Source: Cytophagales bacterium (GTDB lineage: Bacteria; Bacteroidota; Bacteroidia; Cytophagales; Cytophagaceae). From it: a stretch of DNA of 5,789 bases. The position numbers and the translations under genes were made by a program. This document shows positions 1 to 5,789 of the stretch, one piece after another (position 1 is the first letter of the stretch; the number at the start of each line of letters is the position of its first letter). The notes beneath the pieces were generated by a model, which saw nothing but the letters and a program-made list of their open reading frames with translations, was not told the DNA's origin and searched no databases. The DNA lies in the NCBI GenBank assembly GCA_025360235.1, contig JANYCO010000381.1, positions 1-5,789 on the forward strand, written 5' to 3'.

Positions 1-1
1 G

Positions 2-658
2 CGCTTTGTAAATGATTATTCAGGAATTTTGGGAGGCAATGCAAATGCATTGGAGTCGAAATTAAGTGCTTACAACGATTCTACTTCTACTCAAATTGCA
101 ATAGTTATTATACCTAGCCTTAACGGATACGATGTAGCAGATTATGCCCAACGTCTGGGGCAAAGCTGGGGCATTGGTCAGAAAGGAAAAAATAACGGAA
201 TTCTTATTTTGGTATGCACAGATCCTAAAAACCATAAGATGACAATTCAGACCGGATATGGGATGGAAGAGTTCTTGCCGGATGCAAAAGCAAAGTGGAT
301 TATCACAAATCTTATGAAACCTGCTTTTAAGCAAAATGATTATGCCGGAGGATTGGACGCTGCAATCAGTGAAATCATGAACAGGGCTTCCAATGCATAT
401 ACAAGAGATGGTTCTGAAGCCGATCTGAAGAAATCAGGAAAAGGAAGTGATTGGATCTATGTTTTGCTTTTCTTTGGGTTTATCTTATTTACCTTTCTTA
501 GAAAACGTTCAGGCGGTGGTTATTCCCGTTATTCTTCTGGAGGTTCTTACTACGGTGGCGGCGGATACAGTGGAGGTTCAGGCGGAAGCTTTGGTGGTGG
601 CGGTGGTAGTTTCGGTGGCGGTGGTTTTGGCGGTGGCGGTGCCAGTGGTGACTGGTAA
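2..658 (+). CDS. TPM-domain (YgcG-like) membrane protein, N-terminus cut by window edge
   Basis: The open frame runs to the left edge with no stop, so the gene is 5'-partial and 218 residues are visible. The first visible residues, RFVNDYSGIL, match the usual start of a TPM domain (PF04536), so only a signal peptide and short linker are probably missing. Other family motifs are WGIGQKGKNNGILILV (about residues 56-71), GYGMEEFLPD (85-94) and KPAFKQNDYAGGL (106-118). A hydrophobic helix at about 150-166 is followed by RKR and a glycine/serine/tyrosine-rich tail to the end (170-218), closing with ASGDW. TPM domains were first linked to the plant thylakoid protein TLP18.3, reported to have acid phosphatase activity; the bacterial role is unsettled. 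I infer an envelope protein with the TPM domain outside and the glycine-rich tail on the other side of the membrane. It is followed by a second TPM gene after 47 bases. The TTG at 29 is an internal Leu codon, not the start. Confidence 0.9.
   Translation, partial: RFVNDYSGILGGNANALESKLSAYNDSTSTQIAIVIIPSLNGYDVADYAQRLGQSWGIGQKGKNNGILILVCTDPKNHKMTIQTGYGMEEFLPDAKAKWIITNLMKPAFKQNDYAGGLDAAISEIMNRASNAYTRDGSEADLKKSGKGSDWIYVLLFFGFILFTFLRKRSGGGYSRYSSGGSYYGGGGYSGGSGGSFGGGGGSFGGGGFGGGGASGDW
587..640 (+). repeat. In-frame glycine-codon near-repeats in the TPM protein tail
   Basis: Three near-repeats encode (S)F followed by four or five Gly, built from GGT/GGC codons in units such as AGTTTCGGTGGCGGTGGT. 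The stretch is much richer in G and C than its surroundings. Such tails are usual at the C-terminus of YgcG-like TPM proteins. The repeat could change length by slippage in steps of three bases without breaking the frame, but that is inference. Confidence 0.6.
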
Positions 659-674
659 GATAAGTGTGGTGTTT

Positions 675-682
675 TAATTTTG
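675..682 (+). promoter_or_regulatory. Possible Bacteroidota -7 promoter element (TAATTTTG)
   Basis: TAATTTTG fits the Bacteroidota -7 consensus TAnnTTTG exactly and lies 23 bases before the ATG of the second TPM gene. No TTTG -33 element is present at the expected distance upstream, and the sequence is AT-rich, so a chance match is quite possible. If real, it would give the second TPM gene and the regulator an internal promoter. Confidence 0.2.
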
Positions 683-705
683 TTGTTACTTAAAAAATAA
701 AATAA

Positions 706-1491
706 ATGTTAAGAAACTTTCTCTTACTGATTTTTTCTCTTTTATGTGCTGGTTCTGTATTAGCACAAGATTCCATTGTGGTGCCTGTTCGCCCGGAACC
801 TAAAAGACTGGTGAACGACATGGCAGGTGTTTTAGGTGAATCAAAACGAACTGAAGCACTCGAATTTAAACTGTCAAAATTAAATGATTCTTTAGGGGTT
901 GAAATTTTTATTGTTACCATTAAATCAATCAAAGATATAGAAACAGGCATTTATGCCAAAGAGCTAGCCGATAAATGGGAAGATGCCAACGATAAAGAAA
1001 ATGGAATTTTTATTCTTTTTGATGTTGAAGACCGCGGTTATGCTATTATCCCAGGTTCTAAATTCAGAACGAAATTTGATAGTTTTATAATCCGAAAAAT
1101 TGAGGATCATTATATGAGACCTCATTTTAAGAGAAAAGAATATTATGAAGGCTTCAATATTGCAGCCGATGCCATTGCCAATCACATTACTGGAAGATTA
1201 ACAGATACCGAACTAAAGTCTGATGACAAGTACAGTATTTATCCTTTTACAATAGGGATCTTTCTTTTCTGTCTTATTCTTTTTCCGTTTTATCAATATA
1301 TTCAATTCAAGAAAAATCACTTTGGAACGAAAAAAATCGGGTTTATTTCTGCTTTAATGCTTATGAACCATTTAAAACCTGCACACAGCACCTTCGATGA
1401 TTTCAAAAAAGGAACTGGCCCATTCTCTATCCCTGCATCACAACTTACAAGCTTTGGTGGAGGAGCTGGTGGAAGCTGGGGAGGATGGTAG
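706..1491 (+). CDS. Divergent TPM-domain protein, secreted/membrane-anchored
   Basis: This 261-residue protein starts with a signal peptide (MLRNFLLLIFSLLCAGSVLA, cleavage before Q21) and enters a TPM domain at LVNDMAGVL (35-43), which runs to about residue 160. One hydrophobic helix lies at about 178-198, and the C-terminus ends in SFGGGAGGSWGGW. The domain aligns with that of the gene upstream (WEDANDKENGIFILF against WGIGQKGKNNGILILV; MRPHFKRKEYYEGF against MKPAFKQNDYAGGL). However, the conserved GYGMEEFLPD segment is replaced by GSKFRTKFDS (117-126), removing its acidic residues. I therefore infer a paralogue whose metal-binding or catalytic site is lost or altered. The start is supported by the signal peptide and by an A-rich leader (TAAAAAATAAAATAA) with no Shine-Dalgarno site. 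With a 47-base gap to the gene before, it is probably in the same operon. Its cellular role is unknown. Confidence 0.9.
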   Translation: MLRNFLLLIFSLLCAGSVLAQDSIVVPVRPEPKRLVNDMAGVLGESKRTEALEFKLSKLNDSLGVEIFIVTIKSIKDIETGIYAKELADKWEDANDKENGIFILFDVEDRGYAIIPGSKFRTKFDSFIIRKIEDHYMRPHFKRKEYYEGFNIAADAIANHITGRLTDTELKSDDKYSIYPFTIGIFLFCLILFPFYQYIQFKKNHFGTKKIGFISALMLMNHLKPAHSTFDDFKKGTGPFSIPASQLTSFGGGAGGSWGGW

Positions 1492-1539
1492 TTTTTTATA
1501 ATAATTAATTAATAATGATTAATTGTTAATGACTAATCT
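1492..1539. promoter_or_regulatory. AT-only-like leader before the regulator gene, with repeated TTAAT/ATTAAT
   Basis: The 48 bases between the second TPM gene and the regulator are almost entirely A and T. They contain a T-run (1492-1497), a perfect palindrome ATTAATTAAT, and several TTAAT/CTAAT copies (GATTAAT, GTTAAT, GACTAAT). No TAnnTTTG promoter element and no Shine-Dalgarno site are visible. The repeated motif could be an operator, possibly for the regulator itself, but the base composition makes chance repeats easy. Confidence 0.25.
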
Positions 1540-2238
1540 ATGAACTCAGAAGTCAATTTTATATTACTTAGAAACCATGTTCTGTTTAAGCAACTTACCT
1601 ACAAAGAATGTAGTCAGCTGAATATTGTTACTGGCTATTTGAAGCCAAAGAAAAACGAATACGTTTACTTTGATAAATCCAGTCTTGATCGTCTTTATTT
1701 TTTGAAAAAAGGGTATATCAAAATTGGCTATTACGACGAACAAGGAAATGAAGTGATCCGGGAGGTCTTGAAAGAAGGAGATGTTTTTGGTCAGATTGGA
1801 TTGGAAAATTATGACAACGAAGGAGAGTTTGCGCAAGCAATAAAAGGCGAAGCGTCTATTTGTAGTTTTACAATTGCAGACTTTGAAGAAATTTTAAAAA
1901 AACGTCCGGACCTCGCTATTTCATTTACAAAACTTGTAGGACTTAAATTTAAAAAACTTCAAAACCGTTTGTCCAATATTGTTTTCAAAGATGTGAAACA
2001 AAGATTGGTAGAATTTTTTATAACGTTTTCTGAAAATAATAATCCGGAAGCACTCGATAAAATCGCGATTCAAAATTACCTCACCCACGCCGACATCGCT
2101 AGTCTTATTGGTTCTACCCGCCAAACGGTTACTACACTTATCAACAAAATGGAAGAGGATGGAATTTTGCAATTTGAAAGAAAACAAGTTGCTATACCGA
2201 GTTTTAAAAAGTTGAAATTGTATTCTATTTCTCTGTAA
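1540..2238 (+). CDS. Crp/Fnr-family transcriptional regulator
   Basis: This 232-residue protein has the usual Crp/Fnr length and layout: an N-terminal cyclic-nucleotide-binding-type beta barrel (about 15-110), a dimerisation helix (about 112-145) and a C-terminal winged helix-turn-helix (LTHADIASLIGSTRQTVTTL at 181-200, then INKMEEDGIL). In the phosphate-binding cassette the GQIGL motif (84-88) is present, but the Glu, Arg and Ser that hold cAMP in E. coli Crp appear as Gln85, Phe and Ala. Only two cysteines exist (24 and 108), too few for an FNR iron-sulfur cluster. In the recognition helix the Crp residues Arg-Glu-Arg align with Arg194-Gln195-Thr199, so its DNA site probably differs from TGTGA-N6-TCACA. 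The effector is unknown. The gene lies 48 bases after the TPM pair on the same strand and could be co-transcribed with it or have its own promoter. The next gene is convergent. Confidence 0.93.
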   Translation: MNSEVNFILLRNHVLFKQLTYKECSQLNIVTGYLKPKKNEYVYFDKSSLDRLYFLKKGYIKIGYYDEQGNEVIREVLKEGDVFGQIGLENYDNEGEFAQAIKGEASICSFTIADFEEILKKRPDLAISFTKLVGLKFKKLQNRLSNIVFKDVKQRLVEFFITFSENNNPEALDKIAIQNYLTHADIASLIGSTRQTVTTLINKMEEDGILQFERKQVAIPSFKKLKLYSISL

Positions 2239-2246
2239 TTTAAACT

Positions 2247-2302
2247 ACGTCATTGCTTCGTCGCCAATCCGCCAAGGGCGGAAAGGCTCCTCGCAATGAT
2301 GT
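2247..2302. repeat. 56-base GC-rich imperfect palindrome between convergent genes
   Basis: The outer arms ACGTCATTGC (2247-2256) and GCAATGATGT (2293-2302) pair over 10 bases with one G-T wobble. Inside lie an unpaired TTCGTC/TCCTC bulge, GCC/GGC pairing (2263-2265 with 2285-2287), an AA/AA bulge, and a perfect TCCGCC/GGCGGA stem (2268-2273 with 2277-2282) around an AAG loop. Read on the minus strand, the ends (CATTGCGAGGAG and GACGAAGCAATGACG) resemble, from memory, a family of short dispersed intergenic repeats seen in many bacterial genomes. It nearly fills the 68-base spacer between the regulator and the convergent DUF3857 gene. It may help end transcription from both sides, but neither flank carries a clear T-run, so it is not a standard intrinsic terminator. 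Confidence 0.7.
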
Positions 2303-2306
2303 ATAA

Positions 2307-4532
2307 TTATTCCTTCTTCTTTATAAATACTTTCGTCTCCGTAAAATCATAACAAGCATCCAAAAATTCAACCATGGTTCCCCAGTCTTCTTTTTTCTCA
2401 AAATTGTGATTGTAAATTTTGGATACTTCTAATTTTAATTTAGCCCCTTCCATAGTAGCCTTAGCAATAAAAGCTCCCGAAGGTTTGGTTACGTTGAAAT
2501 TTAATTTTTCAATTCCCTCCATTACATACCCCTCAGGAATATTAACAGTAACAGAATAGTTAAACGACCTTGGAACATTCATGTAAATGTCAAACTGTCT
2601 TTTCATCTCGTCCTCTTTGATCTCTACTTGTCCACCAATAAGTTTGCCCGCCTTGAATACATAGTTTGGGCCGGCTTTTTGAAGTAGTCCTTTTATTTTA
2701 AATTTCTGTTGGATCACCAGATCTTGTTTATTGTAACTCCGTCCATCCTGAATTAATTTATATTCATCGTAAGACTCTATTTCGAAATCTTCTTCTACAC
2801 TATTCTTTAAAATTTTCAGTCGTTCCGCTTTCGTCTCTTCGTAGGAAGCAGATTCTCTTCTGTTGGCATCGGCTTTCTTATTAGAGTTTCTTATTTTTTC
2901 TTTAGAAGGAATATAATCAGGATTATAATAGGTTTGGATATCGTTGTCTTCGTATTCGTCGGAGATTAAGATAGAATTATAAATATCATACCGGTTTTCA
3001 CCTTTGGCTCTTTTTTCGTTGTTAACTTTTATGATCTCAAATTCTTCATCAATCGTATATTCATCCGTCTCCCAAATGCCATTTTGAGTAGCATTGCTCA
3101 GTGGTAATGTGATCATCTTTATGGAGGACGATTCAAGATCTTTATTGATTATTGCTTCATAAGCATTAATGCCTTGCAGGTTTCCGTCGAGGTCACCGAG
3201 GTTGGCAGCGATATCGGGGATGTACATAAAAGTTGGTTTCTTTAATGAGGGCTTGATCATCATATAAAGTTCATCCCTTAATAAAAGTTTTTCGGGTGTT
3301 CCAATTTTTCTGCTTACACCAGCAACAAGTGTATAATCAATTTCTTTTTTCTTGAAAACCAATTGCATGGTCTTAATAAAGATTTCATTGGAATTGGCAT
3401 TTACAAGAACTCCGGGAGGGTTAAGGTTTACCAGTGTCCTGTAATAGTAATAAGATTCTTTTACGATTTCATCATTATCTTCAAGCCCCTTATGGAATTT
3501 GTTGAGGTATTTTAAAATCATTCCGGATAAGTTGGCAGCACTGTAGTTGTTTGCAGGATAGGCATAGTCATCAAAGATATACTCCAACACTTCGTCGTTG
3601 GAAATGGATTCTTTTACGCCAAATGGAATTGGTTTAAAGAGACCTGTTACCTTTTGATCTTCTTTGTATTTTATGTAAAATAGTTGTCCTTTGATGGTAG
3701 GAGCAGAGCGGTATTCATAGTACCAGCGTTCATTTTTATCCTTTTCAATATTTTCCATCTCCACATAAAACCGGTGCATGTCTCCTATGGTTTCTTTTTT
3801 TAATGGAGGTACTCCGTTGGAAGTATTCAAATAAAGACTCATGTAGCCTGTACCAAAAGATTTTCGGTTGGTAGGATAAATTACATTTAGTTTATGTTTT
3901 ACGGTTGGGTAAACATTGTTCACCACATAAAGAAAAGGAGAAAAGCCAAAATAAGTACCAATCGCATTTATCCATGGTTGAAACTTGCTGATAGAACAAT
4001 AGTCAATGATGTCACCGGTTTCCAGATTTGGGATGGCTATTTTTTGATAAGAACTTGAAGAGCCGGTTCGGTAGATGGCAGGAATTTTTACATCTTTTTC
4101 TACTTTTACTGCTTTTGAAAGATCCACCAATCTTGAACTGCCGTTTGGTTTCGTTACAAGGATTTGAAGCGAATCAAAGATCACATAATGTTCCATTGCA
4201 AAATCCTGCCTTTTGTTAATTTCTCCTGAAAAGTAAAAAAAGGAAAATTCATCCACTGCAGCTTTGTCAAGCAGTTTGATGCGTCTGCGAAAAGAAGATC
4301 TCCAGGTGAGGTCATTGGAAATAATTTTAGTGCTGCTGTAGTCTTGCTTTTCAGCAAGGATCACAGCAGATTCGTTGGCCCACTTTTCTGGAATTTCAGT
4401 TTTTTCAAAATCTTTGTCCCAGTCACCAATGAGATTTAAATAAGTTGACTTTTCATTTTGCCCATAGCTGGTATAAGACAATAGTAAAAATAATACCCCC
4501 ACAAGCGAAGAGAGTGATTGGTTAATTTTCAT
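2307..4532 (-). CDS. DUF3857-domain secreted protein with degenerate transglutaminase-like core
   Basis: This complete 741-residue protein begins with a signal peptide (residues 1-24, mature from Gln25), so it is exported to the periplasm or outer envelope. A DUF3857-like beta-rich region (about 60-290) contains the typical KIAIPNLETGDIIDY (164-178). A transglutaminase-core-like region follows (about 310-450). Aligned with the neighbouring paralogue (KGMANLLKNMLVLAGYDARL against EIFIKTMQLVFKKKEIDYTL), the catalytic Cys falls on Asn382 and the His on about Glu421; an Asp may remain at 440. The only cysteines, 179 and 727, lie elsewhere. A charged stretch (about 485-590) precedes a C-terminal beta domain (about 600-741) that matches the paralogue's C-terminus (PEGYVMEG, KKEDWGTMVEF, KVFIKKK). 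I infer a non-catalytic family member, perhaps a partner of the enzyme encoded just upstream. Its ATG lies 3 bases after that gene's stop, so translation is probably coupled. Substrate and role are unknown. Confidence 0.88.
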   Translation of the reverse strand: MKINQSLSSLVGVLFLLLSYTSYGQNEKSTYLNLIGDWDKDFEKTEIPEKWANESAVILAEKQDYSSTKIISNDLTWRSSFRRRIKLLDKAAVDEFSFFYFSGEINKRQDFAMEHYVIFDSLQILVTKPNGSSRLVDLSKAVKVEKDVKIPAIYRTGSSSSYQKIAIPNLETGDIIDYCSISKFQPWINAIGTYFGFSPFLYVVNNVYPTVKHKLNVIYPTNRKSFGTGYMSLYLNTSNGVPPLKKETIGDMHRFYVEMENIEKDKNERWYYEYRSAPTIKGQLFYIKYKEDQKVTGLFKPIPFGVKESISNDEVLEYIFDDYAYPANNYSAANLSGMILKYLNKFHKGLEDNDEIVKESYYYYRTLVNLNPPGVLVNANSNEIFIKTMQLVFKKKEIDYTLVAGVSRKIGTPEKLLLRDELYMMIKPSLKKPTFMYIPDIAANLGDLDGNLQGINAYEAIINKDLESSSIKMITLPLSNATQNGIWETDEYTIDEEFEIIKVNNEKRAKGENRYDIYNSILISDEYEDNDIQTYYNPDYIPSKEKIRNSNKKADANRRESASYEETKAERLKILKNSVEEDFEIESYDEYKLIQDGRSYNKQDLVIQQKFKIKGLLQKAGPNYVFKAGKLIGGQVEIKEDEMKRQFDIYMNVPRSFNYSVTVNIPEGYVMEGIEKLNFNVTKPSGAFIAKATMEGAKLKLEVSKIYNHNFEKKEDWGTMVEFLDACYDFTETKVFIKKKE

Positions 4533-4535
4533 AAA

Positions 4536-5789
4536 TTATTTTTTAGTAATGATTATTTGATCGTTGTAAATTTTCTTTAATTCTTTGATGTAGCTGTTCC
4601 AAAGAAGAAAATCTTTTTTACGGATGATGGCGTTGTCTATAGCGATTTCTTTTTTGTATAAAACCTCATTGTCTTTTTGTGTATAGGAAATTTTAACGGA
4701 AAAATCTTTGTGGGATTTGTCAAGATTAGAAGGAAGGTATTTTACTTTGTATCCATCGGGTACTTTAAAAGCAATTGTTTTTACGAGATAATATTTATTA
4801 TCAAAAACATAATCCTTAACCCTCGTAGTATCAAAAATGAAATTTTTATATTCTTTCTGATAATCCAATGTAATATACTTTTCATTGTCCATCGAACTCA
4901 CCTGATTCTTTAAAGACATATCGTAAAAAAATTCAAGAGGATTTTTTCTGTCTTTCATATCAGTCATAGAGATTGCTGATACGACCATGTTTTTATCATT
5001 TTCATTGAGGTATTTTTTTATGGATTCTTCTCGTTTATCTGACTTCATAAGATTGTAACTTCGGATAATAGAGGTTTTTCCTTCGCCGTTGTATACATCT
5101 CTTGAAGAACCTTTGAGTAGTTCGTCTTCCATTGTAAACTTTTGGTCGATCCGTATGGTGTTTCTTTCTTTACTAAAAGAGGGAACGGTATCAAGAATAT
5201 AAGTACTTCCATTTTCAATCAAAACTTCTCTTCCCTGTATTCTATGCGCATAATCGCTGATCGCGATATAGGTTTCCGTAGGGTCGAGAAAATATTTTTT
5301 ATCTTTCAGGAGCAAAGTACAAATCATGTGATTGTCAACGATCAGCGCAGGAGTAGAATGGTTATAAGCAATATGATTGGTGCCAATCCAGGTGAGGCGT
5401 GCATCGTATCCTGCCAGGACCAGCATATTTTTTAGAAGATTGGCCATGCCTTTGCAATCGCCAAATTTATTATTGAATACATCCTGACAGGAAGCAGGTT
5501 TGTAGGCTGCAATACCGTCTTCGAAAGCGATGTAACGAATATTTTCCTGCACCCAATAAAACATAGCTTCTATTTTGTCCATGTCAGTGGTCTTTCCTGT
5601 TACTAATTTATCGACCGTTGCTTTCAATGCGTCTTTGTTGTTGTCGACAGCGTTGGTAAGACTGGAATACCAGGTGTATAAGTCTTTTGTGTTTCGAAAA
5701 ATTGTTTCTTTTGTGCCGTCTAATTTTGTATAACTTTTATGTACAATTACCAAATGAGGAAGATAATAGCTCGCTCCGGGCTGGTCGCT
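4536..5789 (-). CDS. DUF3857/transglutaminase-like secreted protein, N-terminus cut by window edge
   Basis: The frame stays open to the right edge, so the gene is 5'-partial with 417 residues visible; the missing part should hold a signal peptide and most of the DUF3857 domain. The visible start (ASYYLPHLVIVHKSY, residues 6-20) matches the end of a DUF3857 domain. A transglutaminase core (PF01841-like) spans about 70-175, with the usual WVQENIRYIAFEDG (79-92), FGDCKGMANLLK (109-120), NHMI and YFLDPTE. The presumed triad is Cys112 (5454-5456), His154 (5328-5330) and Asp169 (5283-5285), all present. A beta-rich C-terminal domain follows (PDGYKVKYL, KKDFLLWNSYIKEL, IIITKK). Family proteins of this fold are cysteine-dependent transglutaminases or peptidases; the actual substrate is not known. 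It is first in a two-gene unit with the degenerate paralogue, whose ATG starts 3 bases downstream. The TTG at 5753-5751 is an internal Leu codon, not the start. Confidence 0.9.
   Translation of the reverse strand, partial: SDQPGASYYLPHLVIVHKSYTKLDGTKETIFRNTKDLYTWYSSLTNAVDNNKDALKATVDKLVTGKTTDMDKIEAMFYWVQENIRYIAFEDGIAAYKPASCQDVFNNKFGDCKGMANLLKNMLVLAGYDARLTWIGTNHIAYNHSTPALIVDNHMICTLLLKDKKYFLDPTETYIAISDYAHRIQGREVLIENGSTYILDTVPSFSKERNTIRIDQKFTMEDELLKGSSRDVYNGEGKTSIIRSYNLMKSDKREESIKKYLNENDKNMVVSAISMTDMKDRKNPLEFFYDMSLKNQVSSMDNEKYITLDYQKEYKNFIFDTTRVKDYVFDNKYYLVKTIAFKVPDGYKVKYLPSNLDKSHKDFSVKISYTQKDNEVLYKKEIAIDNAIIRKKDFLLWNSYIKELKKIYNDQIIITKK

Noticed and set aside
29..31. TTG as the start codon of the first TPM gene
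   Set aside because: In-frame codons upstream encode RFVNDYSGI, the conserved beginning of the TPM domain, so the gene continues past the left edge.
447..677. A 76-codon frame overlapping the end of the first TPM gene, rich in Val and Ala
   Set aside because: It is the glycine-codon repeat (GGT/GGC) read in another frame, with no independent start context or family similarity.
1489..1500. Terminator after the second TPM gene, from the T-run at 1492-1497
   Set aside because: No GC-rich stem of useful length precedes the T-run.
2247..2302. Standard rho-independent terminator
   Set aside because: The hairpin is strong, but neither side is followed by a run of T, and the arms are interrupted by bulges; a dispersed repeat fits better.
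5142..5435. Plus-strand open frame inside the transglutaminase-like gene
   Set aside because: It lies opposite the catalytic core, whose conserved residues explain the sequence; its translation resembles no family.
5751..5753. TTG as the start codon of the transglutaminase-like gene
   Set aside because: The frame stays open to the right edge and the residues there (ASYYLPH) fit the DUF3857 domain end, so the gene continues outside.
1..5789. Defence island, prophage or transposon
   Set aside because: No integrase, transposase, nuclease, toxin, direct-repeat array or tRNA is visible, and base use is even across the genes apart from the glycine tail.

Overview
The window looks like an ordinary chromosomal segment of an AT-rich Bacteroidota bacterium, probably flavobacterial or close to it. 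The reasons are the A-rich stretches in place of Shine-Dalgarno sites before the start codons, signal peptides ending in (A/G)-Q, the side-by-side TPM-domain proteins, and tandem secreted DUF3857/transglutaminase-like proteins, a combination common in that phylum. I see no tRNA, rRNA, CRISPR array, insertion sequence or phage gene.

Left half (plus strand, 2-2238): three co-directional genes. The first, cut by the left edge, encodes a TPM-domain (YgcG-like) envelope protein with one membrane helix and a long glycine-rich tail. After 47 bases comes a second, divergent TPM protein with its own signal peptide, one membrane helix and a short glycine/tryptophan tail. After another 48 very AT-rich bases comes a Crp/Fnr-family regulator that lacks the residues for classical cAMP binding and the cysteines for an FNR iron-sulfur cluster. 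In related genomes a lemA gene commonly precedes such TPM pairs; if so here, it lies off the left edge.

Centre (2239-2306): a 68-base spacer between convergent genes. It is almost filled by a 56-base GC-rich imperfect palindrome that looks like a dispersed intergenic repeat.

Right half (minus strand, 5789-2307): two adjacent genes separated by 3 bases. The first transcribed one, cut by the right edge, is a secreted transglutaminase-like protein with an intact Cys-His-Asp triad. The second is a full-length 741-residue paralogue with a signal peptide in which the catalytic cysteine and histidine positions are replaced, so it appears to be a pseudoenzyme.

Both halves therefore show the same pattern: one canonical family member beside one that has lost the family's key motif. 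All four non-regulatory proteins are expected to be membrane-bound or exported. I found no convincing evidence for an undescribed defence or mobile system; the most interesting points are the active/inactive pairing and the palindromic repeat.
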